Origin: an uncultured Corynebacterium sp.
GTDB taxonomy: Bacteria; Actinomycetota; Actinomycetes; Mycobacteriales; Mycobacteriaceae
Direction: 5' to 3'
NCBI GenBank assembly: GCA_946220775.1
Contig: CAMIFC010000009.1
Location: 1-59,043 of the forward strand
Length of the DNA: 59,043 bases
The position numbers and the translations under genes are program-made. Within the stretch, counting starts at the first letter, position 1. Every line of letters begins with the position of its first letter. Shown here one piece after another: positions 32,880 through 41,584 of this stretch. A model generated the notes under the pieces. It made no database searches and was not told the DNA's origin. It worked only from the letters and a program-made list of their open reading frames with translations.

Positions 32880-34025
32880 GTGAAAACGTCTGCACACAGG
32901 ATGCCAGTCAAGCCTGTGTCTCACGGCAAGGCCGTGCTAATTCTTGGACTGGGTACTGCCTTCTTGGCGTTCACTCCAATTTGGGTGAAGGCCTCCAATA
33001 TGGATCCGGCTACGCAGGCATTCCTGCGTATTCTGATCGGTGTTCTTTGCTTGGCTCCCATAGGTTTCTGGGAGTGGAAGCGTAAGGGTGCGCTGCCGAA
33101 GAAGGGAATCATCTATTCCCTCATCGCTGGTCTGTTCCTGGGTGTGGACTTCACCGCTTGGAACTACTCAATCTTCTACGTTGGCGCTGGTATTGCAGCA
33201 ATTCTGCTGAACCTTCAGGTCATCGTCGTGCCAATGCTGTCGGCGGTTTTCGATAAGTACAAGATTCCGCCAGTGTTCCTGATTCTTGTGCCAATCATGA
33301 TCGTCGGCGTGATGCTGACGGGTGGCGTGTTCGAAGGCTCCGGAGATACCGGTGGCCCAGCACAGATCGCCGGAATCAACACAGCGACCTTGGGTACGCT
33401 GCTCGGCCTGACGTCCGGTATTTGCTACTCGTTCTACCTGTACTTCTCGCGCAAGGCCGGTACTACGGCGCCTCGTAAGGACCTGTACGTACAGCCAATG
33501 TTGTACACGGGTATCTCGCAGCTGATCGCGCCAGCGATCTGGGCTCACACCGGTTCCCCACGTGGTGGGTTCGACTTCACCCACGGCGTGCTCATCGATG
33601 GCCAGCTGCCAAGCGTGAACCCAGAAAGCGCTCTGGGCGATGCGATCACCGGTTCCGACTGGATCTCCCTGATCCTGCTGGCAACCCTTGGTCAGGCTAT
33701 CGCTTGGACCTTCGTCCAGTGGGGCTCCGTCTGGCTGGATCCAACGCTGTCCGCAGGTATTCTGCTGCTGTCCCCAGTGTCCTCCGTGGTCATCGCATGG
33801 CCACTGTTTGGTGAGATCCCATCGTTGCTGCAGTGGTTGGGTATCGTCATGATTCTTAGCACGGTGATGTACCAAAATGGCCTCTTCGATAAGTTCTTAG
33901 GGAAGAAACAGAAAACCGGGGATATAGGCAATCCGGAGGATGATATAGCCGATGAGCTTGTCCGGGAAGGATTAGCTCCCGGACACTCCCCAGAAGAAGC
34001 TGATCCCCTTCGGGACAAGAAATAA
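32880..34025 (+). CDS. EamA/DMT-family transporter
   Basis: A 381-residue drug/metabolite-superfamily membrane transporter with ten predicted helices in two EamA repeats (GKAVLILGLGTAFLAFTPIWVKAS ... FLRILIGVLCLAPIGF; second repeat from NTATLGTLLGLTSGICYSFYLYF). The GTG at 32880 is chosen because AAAGGG lies 8 bp upstream; an in-frame ATG at 32847 lacks a ribosome-binding site. The second repeat is longer than usual and contains a polar loop (APIWAHTGSPRGGFDF...). The C-terminal 40 residues are charged and cytosolic. Substrate unknown; family members export amino acids, nucleosides or metabolites. Confidence 0.85.
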   Translation: MKTSAHRMPVKPVSHGKAVLILGLGTAFLAFTPIWVKASNMDPATQAFLRILIGVLCLAPIGFWEWKRKGALPKKGIIYSLIAGLFLGVDFTAWNYSIFYVGAGIAAILLNLQVIVVPMLSAVFDKYKIPPVFLILVPIMIVGVMLTGGVFEGSGDTGGPAQIAGINTATLGTLLGLTSGICYSFYLYFSRKAGTTAPRKDLYVQPMLYTGISQLIAPAIWAHTGSPRGGFDFTHGVLIDGQLPSVNPESALGDAITGSDWISLILLATLGQAIAWTFVQWGSVWLDPTLSAGILLLSPVSSVVIAWPLFGEIPSLLQWLGIVMILSTVMYQNGLFDKFLGKKQKTGDIGNPEDDIADELVREGLAPGHSPEEADPLRDKK

Positions 34026-34071
34026 GTCTCTAAAATCTTGGGAAAGTGATCAAGCATAAGATCCGATTCCC

Positions 34072-34121
34072 CACGGAAGTGTAACCACGACCGAAGCAAG
34101 CGTGGCTGACCCTTCCGCGTG
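34072..34121 (+). other. Structured leader hairpin upstream of pyrE
   Basis: CACGGAAG (34072-34079) pairs with CTTCCG-CGTG (34112-34121), and within it CCACG (34085-34089) pairs with CGTGG (34101-34105). The structure sits 3 bp before a strong terminator hairpin and about 130 bp before pyrE, suggesting an attenuator or a short RNA. Confidence 0.5.
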
Positions 34122-34123
34122 AC

Positions 34124-34180
34124 ACCCATCGCGCGTCCACGCCTCATAACGAGGCGGGGCGCGGATGGGTTTTTGCTTTT
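34124..34180 (+). terminator. Strong intrinsic terminator/attenuator before pyrE
   Basis: ACCCATCGCGCGTCCACGCCTC pairs with GAGGCGGGGCGCGGATGGGT around an ATAAC loop, followed by TTTTTGCTTTT. It could end the EamA transcript or attenuate pyrE, whose start is 70 bp downstream. Confidence 0.85.
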
Positions 34181-34250
34181 GTTGTAGGTTTAAGAAAGAC
34201 CGACGCTGTCCCTGCAGCGCCCCGATCAACACTGAGAAGGATCGCAATTC

Positions 34251-34808
34251 ATGGCAACCGAAATCCCAGCTGTCGACCAGTCCAAGAAACAACGCCTCGC
34301 GGAGCTCGTCAAAGAGCTCGCAGTCGTTCACGGCAAGGTCACCCTATCCTCCGGTAAGGAAGCGGATTACTACGTTGACTTGCGCCGAGCGACCCTCCAT
34401 TCAGAGGCTTCCAAGCTGATTGGGCAGTTGCTGCGCGAGCTGACCAGCGACTGGAATTACACGAACGTTGGCGGCTTGACCTTGGGTGCCGACCCCGTAG
34501 CCACCTCGATCATGCATGCGGGGGAGGGGATTCATGCGTTTGTCGTCCGAAAGGAAACGAAGAAGCACGGCATGCAGCGCCGCATCGAAGGCCCAGACAT
34601 CGAGGGTAAGGACGTGCTCATCGTCGAGGACACTACGACGACCGGCAATTCCCCGCTCACGGCTGTTGCAGCGGCTCGGGAAGCGGGCGCGAATGTCGTG
34701 GGGGTCGCCACCGTCGTGGATCGCGCGACCGGCGCCAAGGACGTCATCGAGGCCGAAGACGTGGAGTACCGCTCGCTGCTGGGCCTGGCTGACCTGGATC
34801 TGCAGTAG
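34251..34808 (+). CDS. pyrE: Orotate phosphoribosyltransferase
   Basis: A 185-residue enzyme of pyrimidine synthesis, converting orotate and PRPP to orotidine 5'-phosphate. The PRPP loop DVLIVEDTTTTGNSP is at about 122-136, and SSGKEADYYVDLRRATLH (about 33-50) is the substrate-binding segment. The length is normal for the short actinobacterial form. A hairpin plus terminator lies directly upstream. The message probably continues into the next three genes, since gaps are 9 bp or overlapping. Confidence 0.96.
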   Translation: MATEIPAVDQSKKQRLAELVKELAVVHGKVTLSSGKEADYYVDLRRATLHSEASKLIGQLLRELTSDWNYTNVGGLTLGADPVATSIMHAGEGIHAFVVRKETKKHGMQRRIEGPDIEGKDVLIVEDTTTTGNSPLTAVAAAREAGANVVGVATVVDRATGAKDVIEAEDVEYRSLLGLADLDLQ

Positions 34809-34817
34809 GAGAATCCC

Positions 34818-35735
34818 ATGAGTATCCCGCTGAGCCGCAAGAAGTCACTGGTTGACGATTTCATGGATCGCAGCATCGAGGGCGCTCTTGCCCTGCGCTC
34901 TGCTGCGTGGCGTCCGCACCCGGGCCGCATTGCGTATTTGGTCGCTGGGGCAGCCGCTGTTGGGGCCGCTGCGACGCGTTCGGATTGCGTGACCCGCGTC
35001 GTCAAGCCAGCATTGATGCCGATGCTTGCGACCGACATTCTTTTTCCGGACGCCACCCTGTCGAACCCCGCTTCCTGGCGGAAGCTGTTCAAGCCCAGTG
35101 GTGACCAGGCCGTCCTGCTGGCCGGCCTGGTGGGCGGTTGGCTCGGCGATATGACTCTCATGAATACGGAGTTTCGCAGCGAGGACCCACAAGTCAGGGC
35201 GAAGAATCTGAACCGGGGTGCGGCGTGGTTCAGCCTGAATCAGCTGGCGTATATCTGGTTGCTCGCCAAGCGCGGGGCGCGACCGGACCCAGCGGTGGTG
35301 GCCGCGCATGTGCCGGTGCTGGCTGCTGGTTTGGGATTGGCGGGCTGGAAGTTACCACCGGCATTGCCCGCGGCAGGTGGCTACGGCGCGCTGTTGGGCG
35401 GGACGAATGTGCTGGCCCAGGACCGAGGCATCATCCGCGATGAGGTGGACAAGACCCCGGCGGATTATGGCATTTCCCATGGTGGCAACCTGTTCATCAT
35501 GTCGGATGCATTGATCCTGAACCGCATGACGCTGTTTAAGAATGCGCAGAAGGAAGGCGCATCGGCGGTATTGAAGACCATCGATGCGATCAATGATGGT
35601 GCCGTGATGGCGACGTACGTGATCGCGCAGTTGCTGCTGTTCAATGGGCTGAATGATGGCGCAGCCAAGGGCACCCCGGTGAAGCCGGGTGTGCTCAGCC
35701 GTGTGCGCCGCAAGATTGGGTGGAAGCGGAAGTGA
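34818..35735 (+). CDS. Lysoplasmalogenase family membrane protein (YhhN/TMEM86)
   Basis: A 305-residue multi-helix membrane protein. KPALMPMLAT, GWLGDMTLM and GGNLFIMSDALI match the YhhN/TMEM86 lysoplasmalogenase family, whose members hydrolyse vinyl-ether or alkyl-ether lysolipids. Good ribosome-binding site (AGGAGAATCCC). A dispersed motif copy (core 35048) encodes ILFPDATLSNP in a hydrophilic loop after the first conserved helix. The stop overlaps the GTG of the following methyltransferase gene. True substrate in corynebacteria is unknown. Confidence 0.8.
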   Translation: MSIPLSRKKSLVDDFMDRSIEGALALRSAAWRPHPGRIAYLVAGAAAVGAAATRSDCVTRVVKPALMPMLATDILFPDATLSNPASWRKLFKPSGDQAVLLAGLVGGWLGDMTLMNTEFRSEDPQVRAKNLNRGAAWFSLNQLAYIWLLAKRGARPDPAVVAAHVPVLAAGLGLAGWKLPPALPAAGGYGALLGGTNVLAQDRGIIRDEVDKTPADYGISHGGNLFIMSDALILNRMTLFKNAQKEGASAVLKTIDAINDGAVMATYVIAQLLLFNGLNDGAAKGTPVKPGVLSRVRRKIGWKRK

Positions 35736-36424
35736 CCGCGGGCGGGCAGGCGCCGGAGCCGGGAACCAGTGGCCGGGGGCCGACGGAGTGGTTCGAGAGT
35801 CGGGTTGGCGTCCTAAAATGGGAAGAGGAATACCCCGGAATACCGCGACCCACGGGCGAACATTTCGACCCGGAGCTGCTGGATAACGGCGATACGCGCA
35901 ACGTGGTGGATGCGTACCGGTATTGGAAAATGGACGCGATCGTGGCGGATATTGATTCGCGACGTCACGCGCTGCACATCGCCATCGAGAACTTCGAAAA
36001 TGACTCGAACATTGGCACCGTCGTGCGCACGGCGAACGCGTTTGCGGTGGATACGGTGCATATCGTCGGACGCAAGAGGTGGAACCGTCGCGGTGCCATG
36101 GTCACGGACCGCTACCAGCACCTCGAACACCACAAAACCGTGGCGGACGTGTTGGAATACGCGAAGGAACACGACTTGGCGGTCGTGGCGGTGGATAATA
36201 CTCCGGACTCGGTGCCGCTGGAAACCGCGGAGCTGCCGAGGCGGTGCTTGCTGCTATTTGGTCAGGAAGGCCCGGGCGTGACCGATGAGGCTCAGCAGGG
36301 GGCGCGGATGACAGTGTCGATTGCGCAGTTTGGTTCTACGCGATCCATCAATGCGGGGGTTGCGGCTGGGATCGCGATGCACGCGTGGATTCGCCAGCAT
36401 GCGGACTTGAATCAGGCGTGGTAG
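35732..36424 (+). CDS. TrmH/SpoU-family RNA 2'-O-methyltransferase
   Basis: About 230 residues. The SPOUT fold motifs are ENFENDSNIGTVVRTANAF (motif 1, Asn/Arg catalytic region), LLLFGQEGPGVTDEA (motif 2) and IAQFGSTRSINAGVAAGIAMH (motif 3, AdoMet knot). It methylates ribose 2'-OH in rRNA or tRNA. The GTG at 35732 overlaps the preceding TGA (GTGA), so it is coupled to the lysoplasmalogenase gene. A dispersed motif copy (core 35807) encodes GVLKWEEEYPG in the N-terminal part. Confidence 0.9.
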   Translation: MTAGGQAPEPGTSGRGPTEWFESRVGVLKWEEEYPGIPRPTGEHFDPELLDNGDTRNVVDAYRYWKMDAIVADIDSRRHALHIAIENFENDSNIGTVVRTANAFAVDTVHIVGRKRWNRRGAMVTDRYQHLEHHKTVADVLEYAKEHDLAVVAVDNTPDSVPLETAELPRRCLLLFGQEGPGVTDEAQQGARMTVSIAQFGSTRSINAGVAAGIAMHAWIRQHADLNQAW

Positions 36425-36455
36425 CGGGGTTACGCGGGGCTCATCCCGCGGTCGC

Positions 36456-37024
36456 CTAGTAGCCCAGCTCTTTGCGGCGCTGTTTTGCTTCTTTGAGCCG
36501 TTGTTTCCGTAGCTTGAGCTCGTCCTTCTTCATGGTTTCGTAGATAGATTCATCGTTCTCGCTGTACTTCAGCAGCAGCCGCGGGACGGTTAGCGTGAGG
36601 ACTAGGGTCGGCCACACGATCCAGGCATAGGCAAATCCAGCGGCGGTGAGGGCCAAGAAGGTCAGCAGGGTGCTACCGATGATGACCCAGTCCAGATTTT
36701 CGACAAGCGCGCCCTTCTTTTTCAGCTCATCAGCTTCCGCGAGGGCGGTATCGGCTTCAGCTTGTTCGTCGGGGTTAAAAGCGACGGCTGGCAGGCTATT
36801 GCTGCCGATTGGAAGGCCACCGGGGAGATCGGTGAACAGGCCTTCGAGGTCGGCCATGGTGGTGGCCTCGGAGATCGCGCGGGAACGAGCGTCGAACTCT
36901 GGTTTGCTCAGGCGGCCTTCGGAGTAATGGATCGACAACGTGTTGATGGCGTTGAATCGATCATTATCGCTGAGCCGTAACCCCTTCGTTGGATCGGGCA
37001 GCGGGGCTGAGACGCGCTGGTCAT
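36456..37024 (-). pseudogene. DUF1707-type membrane protein with apparent 1-nt frameshift near the start
   Basis: From 36938 down the frame encodes the rest of a DUF1707-like protein: YSEGRLSKPEFDARSRAISEA, two hydrophobic helices (VIIGSTLLTFLALTAAGFA; AWIVWPTLVLTLTVPRLLL) and a charged tail. Upstream in the same frame the expected DUF1707 opening (GLRLSDNDRFNAINTLSIH) is present, but no ATG/GTG occurs before a stop. An ATG at 37024 in another frame (MTSASQP...) would join if one C were added to the CCCC run at 37003-37006 (plus-strand GGGG). Either a single-base deletion inactivated the gene or the TTG at 36938 starts a shortened form. Confidence 0.6.
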
Positions 37025-37225
37025 GGTGGGGTAAAACTCCTGGTGAGTACTACGTTGGTAGCAGGTGATCGTGGGTTGTTGAGATCTTCATGGCATACAC
37101 GGTAATGTGACTTTCGGCACGTCAATTTGGGTAAGTTTCTCGCCTGGCCGTGTTAATTCCCAAGGGGAGAAGTGTTAAGCGGTTATTTGTCGTAAACCCA
37201 GCCAGTTTTAGGCAGACTAGAAGGC

Positions 37226-38404
37226 GTGCATGAACGTTGGGATCATCGAGCTGACCTTGCTCAGCAGGCAATTACGGACCGTCACGCATCGAAGGTGTGG
37301 AGCATTCCGCGTACCAATCTGGCGGTGATCGGGTGGCCGGCGATGTCTCGGGACAAGGTGTTCTTCCGGTGGCATTACTGGTGGCAGGCGCAGTACCTCG
37401 ATTGTCAGATCGACGCGATCGAGCGCCGTCCGTCGCAGCGGCGCCTGCGGGATTTGCAGCGCACGTTGCGGGGGATGCGGGTGCGGAACCTGGCGCGGCT
37501 GACCCACAATGATTTTTATGACGACAAAGCCTGGCTCGCCCTAGCCATGGGCCGCGCCGAAAAGTTGACGAAGCTCAAGCGCGTCAAGGGACGGCAGGCG
37601 TTGGAGGAGGATATCGTCGCGGGCGTGGACCCGCTGACCGGTGTGCTGCCGTGGCGGAAGAATGAAACGTTCTTCAACGTCCCGACGAATGGCCCGGCGG
37701 CGATTATGGCTGCCCGCACGGGGCGCCTTGAGCTGGCACAGCATCTTCTTGACTGGATCTGGGAGCACATGATCAATCCGGATGGGCTGGTCATGGATGG
37801 GCTGTGGATGAAGATGAACGGCCCGGTGCCAGAACCGACAATTCATACCTACTGCCAGGGTGTTGTGTTGGGTGCGACGGTGGAGCTGGCCGTTGCGCTG
37901 CGGGCGCAGGCCGGGGTGAAGGGCGATGAGGTCTCCGATGTGGGCATGGAGTATGTGTACCGCGCCGCGGGTCTGATCGATGCGATTGCGCGACACCTGA
38001 CGGATTCCCATTACGTCATCAACGCGGGCACCTTGGGCGGCGACGGTGGCCTGTTCAACGGCATTTTGGTGCGGTATTTGGCGCTTGCCGTGGAGAAGTT
38101 ACCGCAGGTCGGGCCACGGACGCGTCGTGCGCGTGGCATCGCCCGCAAGATCGTGCTCCGATCGGCGGAGTCGGCGTGGCGCTATCGCCTCGAGATCGAC
38201 GGCCTGCCCGTGTTCCCCACCCGTTGGGATCAGGACGCCACCCTGCCGCAGTCCGGTGGGCTCGTCGGAGCAACAATCGCTGGTGCGGTGGGGAGTTCGG
38301 ACATCGCGGAGCGAGACCTGTCAGTGCAGCTGTCGGGCTGGATGTTGATGGAGGCCGCGGCGAAAGTGGCGGCTGACGATCGCGATGGTGATGGGGTGGG
38401 GTAA
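37226..38404 (+). CDS. Glycoside hydrolase family 76 protein
   Basis: A 392-residue protein resembling GH76 alpha-1,6-mannanases: NDFYDDKAWLALAMGRAE contains the Asp-Asp catalytic pair, and ETFFNVPTNGPAAIMAARTGR and the H-T-Y-C-Q-G stretch are also typical. No signal peptide is evident, so a cytosolic or intracellular glycan role (for example mannan turnover) is possible. The start is GTG at 37226. A dispersed motif copy (core 38233) encodes DQDATLPQSGG. Confidence 0.8.
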   Translation: MHERWDHRADLAQQAITDRHASKVWSIPRTNLAVIGWPAMSRDKVFFRWHYWWQAQYLDCQIDAIERRPSQRRLRDLQRTLRGMRVRNLARLTHNDFYDDKAWLALAMGRAEKLTKLKRVKGRQALEEDIVAGVDPLTGVLPWRKNETFFNVPTNGPAAIMAARTGRLELAQHLLDWIWEHMINPDGLVMDGLWMKMNGPVPEPTIHTYCQGVVLGATVELAVALRAQAGVKGDEVSDVGMEYVYRAAGLIDAIARHLTDSHYVINAGTLGGDGGLFNGILVRYLALAVEKLPQVGPRTRRARGIARKIVLRSAESAWRYRLEIDGLPVFPTRWDQDATLPQSGGLVGATIAGAVGSSDIAERDLSVQLSGWMLMEAAAKVAADDRDGDGVG

Positions 38405-38507
38405 ACCACTGGGGTGCATTAAGGCTTTAACAACAGGCATAATCGATAGGGAACATCATCGTATCTTTCGAGCTTGTAGCTTCATGAGCTTTTAGGAGGC
38501 CCATTCA

Positions 38508-39539
38508 ATGGCAATCGCAACCCCAGAGGTCTACCGGGACATGCTGGATAAGGCGAAGGAGGGTGGCTTCGCTTACCCAGCGATCAACTGCACCTCCTCG
38601 GAGACCATCAATGCAGCCCTGAAGGGGTTCGCAGATGCAGAGTCGGATGGCATCATTCAGTTTTCGATTGGTGGTACGGAGTTCGGTTCTGGCCTGAACG
38701 TCAAGAACATGGTTGCTGGTGCGGAGGCCTTGGCTGCGTTTACGCATGAGGCCGCTAAGCACTACGGCGTGAACGTAGCGCTGCACACGGACCACTGCCA
38801 GAAGGAAAAGCTGGACACGTTCGTGCGCCCGCTGTTGGAGATCTCCCGCAAGCGTGTGGAAGCTGGCGAGAACCCACTGTTCCAGTCCCATATGTGGGAC
38901 GGCTCGGCTACTCCGATTGATGAGAACCTGGAAATCGCCAAGGACCTGCTGCAGAAGTCCGTTGAGGCGAACATCGTCCTTGAGGTCGAGATCGGCGTTG
39001 TTGGTGGCGAGGAAGATGGCGTGGAGGCTAAGGCCGGTGCCAACCTGTACACCACGGAAGAGGACTTCGAGAAGACCATCGACGCGCTCGGTGTTGGTGA
39101 GCACGGCCGTTACATGCTGGCTGCGACCTTCGGCAACGTCCACGGTGTGTACAAGCCAGGCAACGTGAAGTTGCGCCCAGAGATCCTGGATATGGGACAG
39201 AAGGTTGCGGAGAAGAAGCTGGGCTTGGTGGCTGGTTCCAACCCATTCGACTACGTCTTCCATGGTGGTTCCGGATCGGAGAAGGAGAAGATCGAGGAAT
39301 CTCTGCGCTACGGCGTCATCAAGATGAACATTGATACGGACACGCAGTACGCCTTCACTAACCCGGTTGCTCGCCACATGTTCAAAAACTACGACGGCGT
39401 GTTCAAGATCGACGGCGAGGTCGGAAACAAGAAGGTCTATGACCCACGCTCCTACCTGAAGAAGGCGGAGGCCGCGATGGCGGAGCGCATCGTGGAGGCA
39501 TGCCAGGATCTGAAGTCCGCTGGCACCTCCCTGAAGTAA
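38508..39539 (+). CDS. fba: Class II fructose-bisphosphate aldolase
   Basis: A 343-residue zinc aldolase. HTDHCQKEK, the His in YVFHGGSGSEKE, and KMNIDTDTQYAF are the metal- and substrate-binding segments. Cleaves fructose 1,6-bisphosphate into dihydroxyacetone phosphate and glyceraldehyde 3-phosphate. Strong ribosome-binding site (AGGAGG). A candidate promoter is TTTAACA...CATAAT about 70 bp upstream. DUF3151 follows after 45 bp. Confidence 0.97.
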   Translation: MAIATPEVYRDMLDKAKEGGFAYPAINCTSSETINAALKGFADAESDGIIQFSIGGTEFGSGLNVKNMVAGAEALAAFTHEAAKHYGVNVALHTDHCQKEKLDTFVRPLLEISRKRVEAGENPLFQSHMWDGSATPIDENLEIAKDLLQKSVEANIVLEVEIGVVGGEEDGVEAKAGANLYTTEEDFEKTIDALGVGEHGRYMLAATFGNVHGVYKPGNVKLRPEILDMGQKVAEKKLGLVAGSNPFDYVFHGGSGSEKEKIEESLRYGVIKMNIDTDTQYAFTNPVARHMFKNYDGVFKIDGEVGNKKVYDPRSYLKKAEAAMAERIVEACQDLKSAGTSLK

Positions 39540-39584
39540 TCCCAACAAGGGTAACACCCAGCAAGGGGAGAAGGAGGCTACACC

Positions 39585-40046
39585 ATGGCTGAACAACTAC
39601 GAACTGGCCGCGACCTATTTGGGGCAGAACAACCCGAGGTGCGCTTGCCGCAGGAATTCGCCAGCGCCGTGACGGCGGATGATGCTGGCGCGGATTTGGA
39701 ATCCCTCAAGTTGATCACGGAGAACAACCCCAAAGATTCTGGCGCGTGGGCTGCCCTGGCGCTCCGCTTCATCGAGACCGATGATCCGGTTGTCGCTTAT
39801 GCTTGTGCTCGCACGGGCTACCACCGGGGCTTGGATGCGCTGCGTGGCAATGGCTGGCGTGGCACAGGTCCGGTGCCGTGGGATCACGTGCCGAACCAGG
39901 GTGTTTTGCGCGCGATTGGTGCGCTGGTGGTTGCCGCTAAACGGATCAATGAGGATGACGAGGTTATTCGCTGCCTCAACCTGCTCAATGATTGTGATCC
40001 GGCAGCGGTACCAGCGATGAACCTTGAGGGGATCGACAAGAAGTAG
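39585..40046 (+). CDS. DUF3151 family protein
   Basis: A 153-residue soluble protein of the actinobacterial DUF3151 family, commonly found next to fba. Typical segments: AWAALALRFIETDDPVVAYACARTGYHRGLDALR and GNGWRGTGPVPWDHVPNQGVLRAI. Good ribosome-binding site (GGGGAGAAGGAGG). No catalytic motif; function unknown. It ends just before a bidirectional terminator that separates it from the accessory patch. Confidence 0.85.
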   Translation: MAEQLRTGRDLFGAEQPEVRLPQEFASAVTADDAGADLESLKLITENNPKDSGAWAALALRFIETDDPVVAYACARTGYHRGLDALRGNGWRGTGPVPWDHVPNQGVLRAIGALVVAAKRINEDDEVIRCLNLLNDCDPAAVPAMNLEGIDKK

Positions 40047-40066
40047 CGAGCCCCTAGATTCCGTTG

Positions 40067-40100
40067 AAGCCCCTTGATCTTAATTGAGATCGGGGGCTTT
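40067..40100. terminator. Bidirectional terminator between DUF3151 and the LuxR-type regulator
   Basis: AAGCCCC-TT-GATCT, loop TAATT, GAGATC-GGGGGCTT followed by T's; it works in both directions and even overlaps the last codons of the response regulator. Confidence 0.75.
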
Positions 40101-40757
40101 CGGCGTTCGTGGGTGCGAAGCTGGATCCACGAATGGGAGCAGCACTGTGGCTAATTGTGACCTGTTCTTTATGCCATGACGCGCGAAGATTCTCGAGATC
40201 TTTTTCTTTATTGTTATCTCCGCATAGTTCATTTTTAGCGCAATTTCTTGGTTCGTCATTCCCCGGCGGATGCATTCTATTATTAAGGCTTCCTCTGCTG
40301 AAAAGTCTTGTGTCAAATGACGAATTGATGCATTTTTAATTAAAAAATCTATCAAGTCAGATGCACACGAAGGGGAGAGTGCGATATCGCCAGCGATTGC
40401 TGTGCGCACTAATGCAGAAAGCTCACTGAGCCGGCTCTTTTTAAGAGCATACCCCTTGGCGCCGAGGGAGAGGAATGCGATCAAGGACTGGTTTGAATAG
40501 TTATGATCTAGCACCACAAAAGTAGGAGAGGGCGGCTTTAAGAGGGTTACTCGCCTCAAAAGCTCGGTTCCCGGCATGTTACATAACTGAGATTCTGACA
40601 GAATTACATCACAGGAATTTCGACCGAGCCACTGAATCGCTTGGTGGGCCGAAGATAAGGCTTTAATTATCCTCAGGTCTTCCGTTGTCGAAAATAGAGC
40701 GGGTAGACGCTCAAGGACCATGGGGTCTCTGTCAATTAACAGAATTGAATGCTGCAT
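40080..40757 (-). CDS. LuxR-type response regulator with Glu at the phosphoacceptor position
   Basis: A 225-residue protein with an N-terminal receiver domain (about 4-120; HSILLIDRDPMVLERLPALF ... ALVRTAIAGDI) and a C-terminal LuxR DNA-binding helix-turn-helix (about 150-210; GMTNQEIALKMNYAEITIKKKISRIFARHG). The position of the phosphorylated Asp (normally in V-L-M-D) reads DVILSESQL, with Glu where Asp is expected, consistent with constitutive activity or phosphorylation-independent control. Start is ATG at 40757. AT-rich composition compared with neighbours. It is divergent from a small membrane-protein pseudogene, and the same pairing recurs twice downstream in degraded form. Confidence 0.75.
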   Translation of the reverse strand: MQHSILLIDRDPMVLERLPALFSTTEDLRIIKALSSAHQAIQWLGRNSCDVILSESQLCNMPGTELLRRVTLLKPPSPTFVVLDHNYSNQSLIAFLSLGAKGYALKKSRLSELSALVRTAIAGDIALSPSCASDLIDFLIKNASIRHLTQDFSAEEALIIECIRRGMTNQEIALKMNYAEITIKKKISRIFARHGIKNRSQLATVLLPFVDPASHPRTPKAPDLN

Positions 40758-41023
40758 TTCCAAGTTTTAGGTTTTTGCCTCTAAGGGGTGGGCGTGCTGA
40801 ATCTTTATGCTGAAGGCCTCGGGTGGGGCCGGGAAGCTGTTATCTAGGGGATGGGTTGCTCGACTTGGGATTCTGAGGGTGACTTGACAAGCAGCGATCG
40901 AAACTATCTAGTCCTTCATGGTCATGGTTACCATTGTCTCCATGTCTGGGCGTGTTGACGGTAGCATATCTTTTGTATGGGGAAAGCAGATTTCGTATGT
41001 TTCGGCGGGGTTGGGGATATCGG

Positions 41024-41037
41024 TATACGAACGTATA
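41024..41037. promoter_or_regulatory. Palindromic operator-like site TATACGAACGTATA (copy A)
   Basis: Inverted repeat TATACG-AA-CGTATA in the divergent gap between the LuxR-type regulator and the small membrane protein. The identical site is found at 42540-42553, a good candidate for the regulator's target. Confidence 0.6.
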
Positions 41038-41056
41038 TGAATCCAGGATTATCCAT

Positions 41057-41094
41057 TGAGTTGGCTGGGTAAACGCGTAGTGTCGGGGGGGGGG
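41057..41094 (+). promoter_or_regulatory. Promoter-like sequence followed by a G10 homopolymer
   Basis: TTGAGT - 16 bp - TAGTGT, then a run of ten G (41085-41094). The corresponding place in copy B has TTGAGT - 16 bp - TAATGT and only five G (42601-42605). Such a tract is prone to slippage and could vary expression. Confidence 0.45.
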
Positions 41095-41210
41095 TGTCGC
41101 CTCGGCTGAGAACGGTGTGATTTCCTCTGAAGTTCAGGGTGGCGCATTTGACAGTTTCCGCAAGTCTTATAGCTGACGGTAGTAATGAGAGGTATTGGAG
41201 ATGGCATCCC

Positions 41211-41428
41211 ATGATTAAGAAGATCATCGCGCTTGTTTTAATAAGCGCGGTTTCAGCAGCATCCGTTGTGATTGTTACTTAATTGCCTATTGGGGAAAGC
41301 TTGAGGATTCAGTGATCGCTAAGGCCCTGCTAACACAATGGGTCACTCTTCAGGTTATTGTGACGCCTATTTTTGTACCAGCTTGCCTGTACGTTTTTTA
41401 CTTGATAGATAAGCGTGCTAAATCCTGA
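41211..41428 (+). pseudogene. Small membrane protein, degraded copy A
   Basis: MIKKIIALVLISAVSAASVV then a stop; the remaining part continues in the -1 frame as EDSVIAKALLTQWVTLQVIV ... LIDKRAKS before a stop at 41428. The combined frames resemble the intact two-helix protein at 43246-43458. Both an in-frame stop and a frameshift mean it is not functional. Confidence 0.65.
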
Positions 41429-41584
41429 TCCTTTTCACTGGCCAGTGATGGGATGCCGGACCCTCGAGAGCCTATTTTGTTACTGGCTGGTATTTGAGGG
41501 TTCTACCCTTTTGAACATGAAGAGTGAACTTCATCGGGGTTATCTACCTGTTATGTTGAACAATTGAGAGCATGAATGACGGCA

